From Fallopia convolvulus (Eukaryota; Streptophyta; Magnoliopsida; Caryophyllales; Polygonaceae): a stretch of DNA of 64,000 nt. The DNA lies in the NCBI GenBank assembly GCA_964016875.1, contig OZ024720.1:19704242-19768241 (forward strand), in the 5' to 3' direction. The translations under genes and the position numbers were made by a program. Numbering within the stretch: the stretch's first letter is position 1; each line of letters begins with the position of its first letter. Below are positions 47,091-56,186 of the stretch, in pieces. The notes beneath the pieces are model-generated. The model was not told where the DNA came from, searched no databases, and saw nothing but the letters and a program-made list of their open reading frames with translations.

Positions 47091-47437
47091 AAATAAAACT
47101 TATTCAAGTTGATGAGAATCAATCAAACCTCACAATATTATGCAATCTATGATTTCAATAACTAGTCCAACACAAAGAATTTAGCAATGTATAATTAAAT
47201 TAAAGAAAAACTTACAAGAGATTCAAAGTTTGCCTCTAGAGAGAAAAACCCTAGCCTCCAAAAGTATGATCTAAGTTATGCAAAAGATAAACTAACAAGA
47301 GTTTAAATATCTCTTCAAACAATCCTCAAAAACCCTACAAACAAGCACATAATCGGATAAATAAACAACCAAGCCCAATAGCAAAGCCCAAACATCAGCC
47401 CAATGCATGTCCGCGTGAAAATCCAAATTGCGTGAGT
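47091..47437 (-). repeat. Element C 5' LTR, remaining part
   Basis: AAATAAAACTTATTCAAGTT continues the LTR broken at 26024. It matches the B LTR in reverse down to CGCGTGAAAATCCAAATTGC, then the match stops; the first 370 bp or so of the LTR are missing. Confidence 0.82.
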
Positions 47438-48123
47438 GATTCCTATTATAAGCAATTTAGCCCCTAGCCCGCTTAATTCTACCAGAAACTAAAAGCGCGA
47501 TTTGGCATCTAATTGCGCGGCCGCGCAATTTTATGCAACCTGCGCATTTAGTTCTTTTCTGCGAGGTTTAAAAACAAAACTCGCATACCCTTTCTTCTTT
47601 CTACCCACATATTTATGCCCCTTCTCCTCTAGCTCTCCATTGAAGGCTTCCTCAAGCTCTCCTCCACCATTGAAGCACTCCAAAGCTCGGGTTTTTTGCT
47701 CAAATCTCACAAGGAACTCCATTTTCAAGCGGATTTTAAGTAAGTTTTCTCATTCCACAGTCAAATCTCTCAAATTTTCGGATTTTATGTGCTTAGATCT
47801 AGATCTAGGTTTTACATAGAAATTCCGAATTTGCATGCTTTAGAGTCGGATTTGTACTTAATTCCTCCACAAAAGTTCGTTTATTACATGATACTAGTCT
47901 AGATTTGTGTTTTATTTGAGTTTTTGTTGAAATTTCGAGATTAATCTAGAATTAATGATTAAATTTGATTAATTTATTCTAGGTAGTGGGGGAAGAGAGT
48001 ATTCGAGTGCATTACTTGCTTAATCCTATATATATTGTTGTGGTTGTCCTTGCTGGGACAACAGATTTGCGCTTGGTTTATTCTTGTGGTGTTTGTGCAG
48101 GAAATTGTTGAGTTTCTACAACC
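47438..48123 (+). other. Element B internal spacer before env-like ORF
   Basis: Contains TTGCGCGGCCGCGCAA (47509-47524), a perfect 16-base palindrome of the type seen in B and C LTRs, then C/T-rich sequence, and GTTTGTGCAG at 48091-48100, resembling a 3' splice site 24 bases before the env-like ATG. The 105-codon frame at 47502-47819 resembles the C-rich leader of element A and is not convincing as a gene. Confidence 0.55.
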
Positions 48124-49678
48124 ATGGGTCATAAAAGAATTACATTTGATGATGCATCTTCATACCGGGCTGCTAGTCGGGGTGTGCATTTGGTTCCTCC
48201 TACCGTGGAGGGAGGGCACACTCTTGAAAGTTTTGGTTTCAGCCTGATCACGCTTAACCACAGGGTTATATTTGATCTTTTGAAGGATAGAGAGTGGAAA
48301 GCCACAAGGTTCATCGATTGGGATTTGATGGATGCTCTTGGATTGTCTCATATGCTAAGAGAGATTGCTGATTTTGTGGGGATGGGACAATTTTTTGAGG
48401 TTGGCTGAGCCCACTTTCAAGGGCTTGACACTTGAATTTTTGAGCTCCTTGGAGGTTGATTTTAGAGGAGATGGAGAGTTTAAATTTCTTTTGGGACGTA
48501 TAAGAAGGAGGATGACTTTGAGACAAGTCAATGATGTTTTTGGTTTCTGCAATTATTCGGGTAATGATTTATCTTGAATGAGAATGGAGCTGGATGGGCT
48601 AATCATAAATTATGGAAGTCCATCACCGGGAGGTCGACATATGAACCTACTAAAGAAAAGGCATCCCCTATCACTCATCCCGCCATCAGAGTCTTCCAAA
48701 GATTCATTGCTTGCACTATTAATAGGAGGGGTGATGGTGGAAACAATTGCTCAAAGAAGGATGTAGTTGTATTGGGTGTTTGTTTGAAAAAGAAGAAGCT
48801 ACACATGGGTGCAATTCTTATGCACCATTTGACACATGTTGGAAACAAAGGTGGTGGAGCCATTTGCATTGGCGGGATTGTGACTCATTTGGCCATGCAC
48901 TTTAGTGTTGATCTTAATAGGCGAGTTGTCGATATCCCACCTCTAGCCATGGATTTCACTATGTTCAGTAGGATGGGTGCCTTGTTCAAGTACATAAAAT
49001 TCTTTTTATTGGGTAATTGGGCACAATAAAAAGGTGTTGAAGCTCCCTAATGCAAGAAGAGTCAAAATTGGAAACAGTCCGGATAAATGGTTTTTTGAAG
49101 TTGAGGAAGGAGACTTGGATTTGAGTGATGTGAGAGGCCTTGCTCGGGGTAAGAAGAAGGCTCAAGTTAGAGACTAAGAAGAGTTTGATGAAGAAGAAGG
49201 AAATGATGAAGATTTTGTAATGGCTGAAGAAGAAGATGAAAATTTTGAGGAATCTGAGGAAGAGTTTGAGGAAGAGGAAGAACGACAATTTGATCCATCT
49301 TTGCCTTCTAGGAGTGGTACTCACTACTCTGATGCTCAATTTACCCAAATGATGAAGATGATGAGACAGATGCAGGTGGATAATGCACAACGGTACAATG
49401 ACATGTCATCTCACATTGATTAGAGTTACTAGAACATGAGAGGTTATGTGGATGAGCGCTTTACATCTTTACAGGCACGCCAGAATGAACAATTCATATT
49501 GTTCAATGATCGATTGGATGGATGGAGTTCGACTAGCTATCCACCACACCAATACTACCCTCAGTACAGTTTTCCAAATCCTCCTTATTATCAGTTTCTA
49601 TCTTACATGCCACCTCCTACCGAGTATCCACTGCCGCCACCACCACATGATTTCCCGCCGCACCACCCTGATAGCTAG
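48124..49678 (+). pseudogene. Element B env-like (Athila ORF1-type) protein, broken
   Basis: The ATG in ACCATGGGT opens MGHKRITFDDASSYRA. The protein is readable in pieces: 48124-48400, 48400-48575 (KGLTLEFLSSLEVDF, MTLRQVNDVFGFC), then 48576-49029 (RVFQRFIACTINR, GAILMHHLTHVG, FSRMGALFKYI), 49030-49176, an acidic run 49220-49423 (EEDENFEESEEEFEEEEE) and a Pro/Tyr-rich tail to 49678. Breaks are frameshifts near 48400 and 48576, and stops near 49028, 49176 and 49421. The middle part fits the ATHILA ORF1 / plant transposon protein family better than element A does. The acidic and proline-rich tail parallels the low-complexity tail in A. Confidence 0.75.
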
Positions 49679-51635
49679 ATCTCTGTGAGTTTTTCTCTTT
49701 CCTTTTCTTTCTACTATACTTTGGGGACAAAGTATGTTTTAAGCATGGGGGAAGGGAATTACTTGTTTGCATTTCATGTAGTTGCATTAGATTAGGCATA
49801 TTTAAAATTTTGCATGCATTGATAAAAAATCTTGAAAAAAAATCAGAAAAATTAGAAAAAATACAAAAATATTGCATTTAGGTTCTTATTTCCCCCATTT
49901 TTTAATACCTCTTGTGTTTCTAAGCTAAGTATGAGTCCTAACCCTTGATTTGCATGATATGTTGAAATTTCTATGATATGAGCATGATCTTTGATTAATT
50001 ACTTTGACTGTAGGACTGAGCATGTATTTAGCTTGAGTTTTAGATTCATTCTAAAGTTCTAGACAAAATTTGCCTTGTGAGATTTTTGGCATTTCAAGAT
50101 TATATTTGTTCTCTACATTTTTGAGTGTATCACCATGATTATCTAGCTCTAGAACTTGTGTTATGACTTTTTTTTAAGGCTGCTTTATATGATTAAATGC
50201 ATGACATTAAGATAATTGAGGCAATGTTTCTTTATAGCCTATTATTTCCTTTCCTACCTTGACAAGATCCATGTTTTGAAACCCCACTTCTTTGAGCTTT
50301 AAGCCTATTTTTATAGCTCCACAAACTATTCCCTAGCCTATTAAGCTTGACCCATCCAGGATTTAGGACTTTAGGTTGTGTTTTTGTTTTGTGTGAGTTT
50401 GGTATAAGTATTAGGGGTGAGCAAACGGATATATCCGATCCGATCCGGTCCGGTATACCGGATATCCGGTAATTTTTTCCCTTAAAACCTCGATCCGTAT
50501 CCGATCCGTTAATTGCCAGATATCCGATAAGAAATATCCGTTTGGAGCGGATATCCGGTAGCGGATATCCGAACTATCCGTTTTGAAAAATATTTCCACT
50601 ATTTTTTATTTAGGCCCAATTAATACGCATGATTGACGGATATCGGAACCGGATATCCGTCGATTCGTTTAAATTTTAATTGAAAGTTTCCATGGTTAAA
50701 ATTTTATGAGTTAAAATTGAACATTTGATGAGTTAAAATTTTACAAAATAGTCATTTAAACATCTATTCTACTTAGTATTAATGTATATTTTCTAAAAAA
50801 TATATATAGTACCGGATATACCGGGTATTCGGTTGCTTGAAAACCCCGATCCGTATCCGGTCCGGATATCCGGAAAAAAAATCCCGGATCGGATCGGATA
50901 CGGATAAAAAAAATTGTGATCCATTCGGATCCGGATTTTTTCGGAACGGATAGGCCGGATCGGCGAATCGGATTAATGGATCGGGCATTTTTGCTCACCC
51001 CTAATAAGTATGGGAGAAGTTGAAGAAAAAAGGTGGAAAAGAGGAAATACAACTCTTGAGTGCAAAGTGAAAAAATGAAGGTAAAAAGTATGTTGCAATG
51101 AAAAGAAAAAGTTGAATTCAAATGTTAGTAATTTTCATGAGTAAGAGAAAAGAGTTGAAAAGGAGGCAAAAGTGAAAAAGAAGAAGTATGAAACAAAGAG
51201 CTTTGATGTGTAAATGGAGTTGGTGAAGGAAGTCAAAAAATTTATTCCTTCCAAATTTCTCTTTACCTTGGCCCCATTACAACCTTTAAAAATACCTCAT
51301 GAATTTTGTTATGTGTTTGATCCTTAGTGGTGGAGATTTAGGACGTTGATGCAAGCTTATGGTAGTCTAGTTTTCATGGTTGATTTCTGAGTGAAACACG
51401 TCCTTAAACACTTGAGAGTGAGAGTGCAAACACATTTACCTTGGTGAGGTCTAGAATGAATGAATAATCTTTGCTCTATGCTTGTTATAATGCATGCTAG
51501 GAAGTCTTGGTCGGGTTTTGATTATATGTTGAAATGCTTGTTTGATTATGTGATGGATACATGATTGCATTTCTGTGGCGTGTTTTGGATTTATGTCTTT
51601 CTTGAGGACAAGTAAGGGATAAGCATGGGGGAATT
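49679..51635 (+). other. Element B 3' non-coding region and purine tract
   Basis: Shares GGGGACAAAGTATGTTTTAA (49722), ATTATCTAGCTCTAGAACTT (50139) and AGCCTATTTTTATAGCTCCA (50303) with D and C. Interrupted by a MITE at 50412-51003. Ends in AAGCATGGGGGAATT (51621-51635). Confidence 0.82.
50412..51003. mobile_element. hAT-like MITE
   Basis: Terminal inverted repeats TAGGGGTGAGCAAA and TTTTTGCTCACCCCTA, 592 bp, with 8-bp TSD ATAAGTAT on both sides (50404-50411 and 51004-51011), the TSD length of hAT elements. The interior is packed with CGGATATCCG-type palindromes and has no transposase. Confidence 0.95.
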
Positions 51636-52995
51636 TGATAGCTTGCATATAGGTGTAGTTTAGATGCATGTTCTATGTAAGTTTTAGCTAGTTTTAGATT
51701 GGTTTTAGTATAGTTTCTAGGACCTTGTATTGTTGGGTAGATTGCGCTTGTTTGCTCAGTTTTGCATGTTTTTAGGTTTATGAGCAAAAGCAGGACGAGT
51801 TCCAGTTGATCATGGTGGTGGTTAGAAGAATTGAAGTGAGGTAGGAGGTGGTGCAAAGGAGTATTGAAGAGTCAAAGTGAAGAACAACAAAGAAAGGAAA
51901 TTACGCTGCTTGCAAAGAAGAAGTGCAACCCGAGCAATTTCACCAAAAGCTGATTGCGCGGGTTTGGAAGATGTTATAAGGCCACACAATTTTATGCAAC
52001 CCAAGCAATTCGGATTTTCACGCGGACATGCATTGGGCCGATGTTTGGGCTTTGCTATTGGGCTTGGTTGTTTATTTGTCTGATTATGTGCTTGTTTGTA
52101 GGTTTTTGAGGATTGTTTGAAGAGATATTTAAACTCTTGTTAGTTTATCTTTTGCATAACTTACATCATACTTTTGGAGGCTAAGGTTTTTCTCTCTAGA
52201 GGCAAACTTTGAACCTCTTGTAAGTTTTTCTTTAATTTAATTATGCATTGCTAAATTCTTTGTGTTTGACTAGTTGTTGAAATTATAGATTGCATAATAC
52301 TGTGAGGTTTGATTGATTCTCATCAACTTGAATAGGTTTTATTTCCTGTGCTTAATTGAATCAGAATTATTCTAGGGTGTTGTTAGATTAGTCATCTAAT
52401 AGAGTTTCTAGGTTAATTTACAACTAATCTGATTAAGTCTTGTTCGATATTGATTAGATACAGTAGCAACTATAATTGTTTGGACCCGTTCGAGCTATTC
52501 AGTTATAGAAGGGAATAAACCACAGATAACTTGATTAGCTGTTTGCGTCGAGTATTTGTTTCTATCGATACTTTGAACTTAAAGTTGTCGTTTAATTGAA
52601 TCTAGATGTTGTTCTAGGTTGTTAAATGATTAGGGTTGTTCTAACTATTAACTCTTTGAACTAAATATAAAGTTTTGGATAATAATCCACGGTAGATTAT
52701 TCAAGTGAATTGACAATCAAGAGAATCAATGATCAATAAGTATATCTATTATTGATTTAACTAGTTGAACATATTTCTCTCATATATTTACAATCAACTT
52801 TGCATTCATATTTACTTTTTAGTTTGCATCTTAGACTAGATAATCATTCATTAAACCCCCTTTAGTTAATTGGCATCTAAGTAATTACATAAATAGACGA
52901 CTCTCTATGGGATCGACCCTTACTTACCATTCTACTAAGTTTGGTTAAGTCAGGGTTCTTTGATAGGTATAACGACCACTGAAAATACCTCATCA
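51636..52995 (+). repeat. Element B 3' LTR
   Basis: TGATAGCTTGCATATAGG to ATACCTCATCA, 1360 bp, following a purine tract and followed by TCTAT. A TATA-like GATATTTAAAC lies near 52125. The GC palindrome seen at 20311 has decayed here to AAGGCCACACAATTTTAT. Confidence 0.88.
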
Positions 52996-53075
52996 TCTAT
53001 CAAAATAATGCTCCCGAATGATATATCCCGCAATTGCCAGTCCATCTCGTTGTTTAGATCCATCAAAATTTAATT
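52996..53075 (-). pseudogene. RNase H-like fragment, N-terminal part
   Basis: On the minus strand the run NFDGSKQRDGLAIAGYIIRE is read up to the TCTAT where element B inserted. NFDGS is the typical start of the plant RNase H-like (RVT_3) domain with its first catalytic Asp, and GYIIR is the next conserved strand. It continues at 20019 leftwards, with a one-base frame difference at the junction. The upstream part lies beyond the MITE. Confidence 0.75.
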
Positions 53076-53882
53076 GGGAAAATTTCACAAAACCACCCTT
53101 CAATTAAGATGTTTTGCACCAAACCACCCCTAAAAATGGTAATGGCACAAAACCACCCATAAAAAGAGAAAGTTATCACACAACCACCAAAATAACCCTG
53201 CCGTTTAATTCCCGTCAAATTACCAAAGCCTAGAAAAAACTCTTCCTCTCCATCTCAACCTTTCAATGCATTCATCCTTTCACTATACAAGTGTACATCA
53301 ATAGCATAATATATTTATAATTAAAATAAAAAATTCCAAAATTAATTTTCAAGAACCCTAATTTCATCCCTCCAATTATTCATGAAATCAATTTCCCATC
53401 TACATAGAGAAAGACCTTTTCTGGATTCTTCTATTTCAATTTGGATGTTGGGCAAAATTAAGCATGAGTGGTAGTACATGCAAAGAACTCAAGACATAGT
53501 GGCTGAGTTGGGGTGAAAGACATAAAGAGGGAGGAGAGAGGTAAGGGTGTGAGTAAAGGTAGATCTGGTACCATGGTGGCTAGTGCAGACGACGACAACC
53601 CCCATGTCAGGCTTTGGTTTTGGTGGCAGATCTAATAGAGGAAAAATGGCGAAGGAAGATGGAGGATTTAATGAGAAATTTGGAGTTTAGGTTAAAATTG
53701 GAGATATGTTGATAAATGGGGTACTTTTTTTTACTGGTTTTAACGGAAGTTTAACGGAAGAGAGTCGAGGGGTGATCATATGTTAACATATATTTTATAA
53801 GGGTGGTTTAACACAATTTTAATTTTATGGGTGATTTTATGCAAAAATCTCTATTTTATGGGTGGTTTTGTGAAATTCACCC
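53076..53882. mobile_element. Mutator-like MITE in the RNase H-like sequence
   Basis: Ends GGGAAAATTTCACAAAACCA and its inverse TGGTTTTGTGAAATTCACCC, with further AAACCACCC and GGGTGGTTT repeats inside each end. Nine-base flanks AATTTAATT (53067-53075) and AATTTAACT (53883-53891) differ at one base. 807 bp. The middle (about 53440-53700) is less AT-rich and could be captured DNA. No transposase. Confidence 0.83.
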
Positions 53883-53930
53883 AATTTAACTTTAAAAATC
53901 TATTTTCCGATTTACGCTATTTCTTAACTT
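53883..53930 (-). pseudogene. RNase H-like fragment, upstream end
   Basis: Minus-strand reading RKSENRFLKLNF joins NFDGS across the MITE once the TSD is counted once. No further upstream coding sequence is recognised, so no reverse transcriptase is attached. Confidence 0.6.
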
Positions 53931-54500
53931 TCCTTTTAGGCTCCGTTCGACAACGCTTATTTGGATACTTATAAGTACCCATTTACTTATATGGAAAAAA
54001 TAAGTTTCGTTTTATGTGTTCGGCAAAATTTACTTATTTGAAATAAGTTACTTATATCCGATACTAATCTGCTGAAAAAATAATCAGCACCTCTCAACCT
54101 TATGTCAAATAAGCTAACTAGTCTATCAAAATATAAGTAAGTGGGACCCACGAAATTTCCCGACAAAATTTTATTTTTTATTTTTTTACCCTTCATTAAA
54201 TCATTTTTAGTAATTTTACACCTCTTGTTTAAAATATGAGCAATTCAGTTTACCGAATAAGATTATTTAAAAAATAAATAACTCATATAAAAATCCCATA
54301 TCAACATCCACGAACAACGTCTAACAACCAAAAGTATAGCATTTACATCAATATCAGCATCAACAACGATAAATTGTTAAATACCGATTTACCGAGATAT
54401 GCTACTATGCTTATGCTAGCATTCTTTTTTAATGTCACGACTCACGCAACCCACGCAAGAAAATGGAAATTCATTATTTTAATTTTAATTTAATTTTAAT
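53931..54500. other. Intergenic, upstream of the FAB1-like gene
   Basis: AT-rich. GGCTCCGTTCGACAACGC at 53939 and GAACAACGTCTAACAACC near 54315 could be the ends of a decayed MITE, but the match is weak. The promoter of the FAB1-like gene should lie here or just downstream; no TATA box stands out. Confidence 0.4.
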
Positions 54501-55734
54501 TTTTGGGACAGGACTCAGGAGGGCGTACGAAAAATGCAAGCTAAAAGCGGAAGAGAGAGAAAGAAAATGGTAAAGCTGAAGAAGAAGAGCTTCAATACTT
54601 GAATTGCTACGAGTTCGCAGAAGAAGAAGAAGGTAGAACTGTGGAATCGTGGAGGTAGTTTTGGCGCAAATTTAGAGATGATAGCTTCAAGAATAGCTCC
54701 TGGAACCTTCTCCTTGCTCCTCCTTTTCCTCCTTTTCATTCTCATCCTCTTCGTTCTTTAATCTCTCTCTCTTCCTCCTTTTCTTGACTTCCACTCCTCC
54801 ATTATTTTATTCAATCCCTAATCTTACTCAATATCGAATCGGATTTGTGCTTCTTTTCGCTAGAACTTGCCTCCGTTGCATCGAGCTGTAGGTTGGTTGG
54901 TTGCTGCTGCTCAATGTGATTTACTTTCGGTATAGGGTTTCTGGAGGTTGATACTGCTGGAGTTTTCGATGTTGGCGGTGGTCAGGTTCTGATTTGTTTT
55001 GGTTGAGAGAATTCTCGGTTGATTAAGTCTGGATCTCGCAGATTAGATGCTGGTGCCAGTTCTGTAACTAAATCTGGATGAATCTGGAATCGGTTGATGA
55101 AAGTTTGTGCCTCTGATCTCAAACCTAAGCCTTTAGTTACTGTTTGTAGTTGGTTTTGTGTCTCAATTTGTCGTTTCGTTTGTCGCAATTGTAATGGTGT
55201 TGAGCGATAGATTCAGATTTTCCTTGTAAATATACAGGGTTTTTAGTGTTAATTGCCTCTTTCTTCTGCATTTTGATATTCAGGAGATGTTTCCCCCTCT
55301 CTTTTTTTTTTTTTTTGCAACACTTAAGCATAAGTGCATAACATAAAAAGGAAGGAGGAGTAATTTCAGGGGATTGATCGGAAACAATCATAAAGATTTC
55401 CTAGTTTTATCCTTGAGATTTCCACATTAAAAACCTCCCACATCCTTTTTGTTGTGGGTTGGATACTTATCTGTAATAGTTTATCCCTTCGTGTTGGGAA
55501 TTTATTACAGATTTGGTATTATAGGTTAAAAATTGTAGATTTTGAGTTTATACTGAGCCAACGGAGGTTATAGAGTTCTCGCGTTTATACAAGGAAGTGT
55601 GCTGATTTTGGTGCTTGATCGATCAGAAAGTACATGAGAGTGCCCTGTGCTTCCCTTCATAGATCTGTTTGAAAGGTTAGGTGTTGGATTTCTTGGGTGG
55701 GAGTGTTTTTTCATCTCATTCTGTTGAGTTTTCC
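54500..55734 (+). promoter_or_regulatory. Probable promoter and 5' leader of the FAB1-like gene
   Basis: A CT-rich stretch (54700-54800), typical of plant leaders, is followed by about 0.9 kb without long frames. A possible leader intron could end at AAAGGTTAG (about 55680), shortly before the ATG. The transcription start cannot be fixed from sequence alone. Confidence 0.4.
54678..54761 (+). CDS. Upstream ORF for a 27-residue hydrophobic peptide (tentative)
   Basis: ATG at 54678 begins MIASRIAPGTF and continues as an almost pure Leu/Phe/Ile/Val stretch to a stop at 54759-54761, like a single membrane segment preceded by one Arg. It lies about 970 bases before the FAB1-like start codon, in the likely 5' leader. 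It could reduce translation of the main ORF, be a separate micropeptide, or be a chance frame in a CT-rich leader. CT-rich DNA easily yields Leu/Phe/Ser runs, so caution is needed. Confidence 0.3.
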   Translation: MIASRIAPGTFSLLLLFLLFILILFVL

Positions 55735-56186
55735 ATGGATGAGAATATGTGCAAGATTTGTAGCGAGTGTGAGCTTGAATTCACAGAGTTTTGCCCCAGA
55801 TTCAACTGCCGTGGTTGTGGAAGGTGGCTCTGTGGTTCTTGTGTTCGAAGAAGTGGCTCTCTTATTATTCTTGCCACAACTGATAGCATGGGAAATGGTT
55901 GTCATTTGAAGAAGGTTATGAAGTCTTGCAAATTTTGCTTTCGAGCATCTAGGAGATACACGGAAAAGATCTACCCCTCCTCTGAGTCCCCTAGAGGAAG
56001 CCCTGAACCCCCTTCACCTTCTTCTGATGGTAACAAGGTATGTGATGATAGAGATGCAAAGAGAACTGATGGTCCAGTTGAAGAGGGAAAACATAATTTC
56101 CCTTCAAATACAATTAGCAAGAGCAGCAGTTTCACTTCTTCCTCTGTATATACATCCCCAGTTTCTGTTCGCTGCTCCACAAACCG
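55735..56186 (+). other. FAB1: FAB1-like coding exon 1: FYVE-like finger
   Basis: The Cys pairs CKIC, CSEC, CRGC, CGSC and CKFC are spaced like a FYVE zinc finger, but WxxD and RRHHCR are absent, so PI3P binding by this part is doubtful. It is followed by a Ser/Pro-rich run (SSESPRGSPEPPSPSS). Ends CCG, donor GTTAGT. Confidence 0.85.

Larger units (their letters stand above)
20020..52995 (+). mobile_element. Element B: Athila-like retrotransposon, rearranged and filled with other elements
   Basis: An LTR starting TGATAGCTTGCATATAGG stands at 20020 after TCTAT. A matching LTR ends CTCATCA at 52995 before TCTAT (52996-53000). On both sides the flanks belong to one RNase H-like sequence. The left LTR (20020 to about 21195) lacks its last 135 bp or so, and most of the internal region is missing. 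What remains is the env-like pseudogene, the 3' non-coding part and the 3' LTR. Elements C, E and D and an hAT-like MITE lie between. Confidence 0.72.

Noticed and set aside
47502..47819. 105-codon frame that starts MASNCAAAQFYATC, Ser/Pro-rich
   Set aside because: It lies in the internal spacer of element B, runs over the palindrome and resembles the C-rich leader of element A; no domain.
53939..54335. Possible third MITE (GGCTCCGTTCGACAACGC ... )
   Set aside because: The ends only loosely mirror each other and no TSD could be defined.
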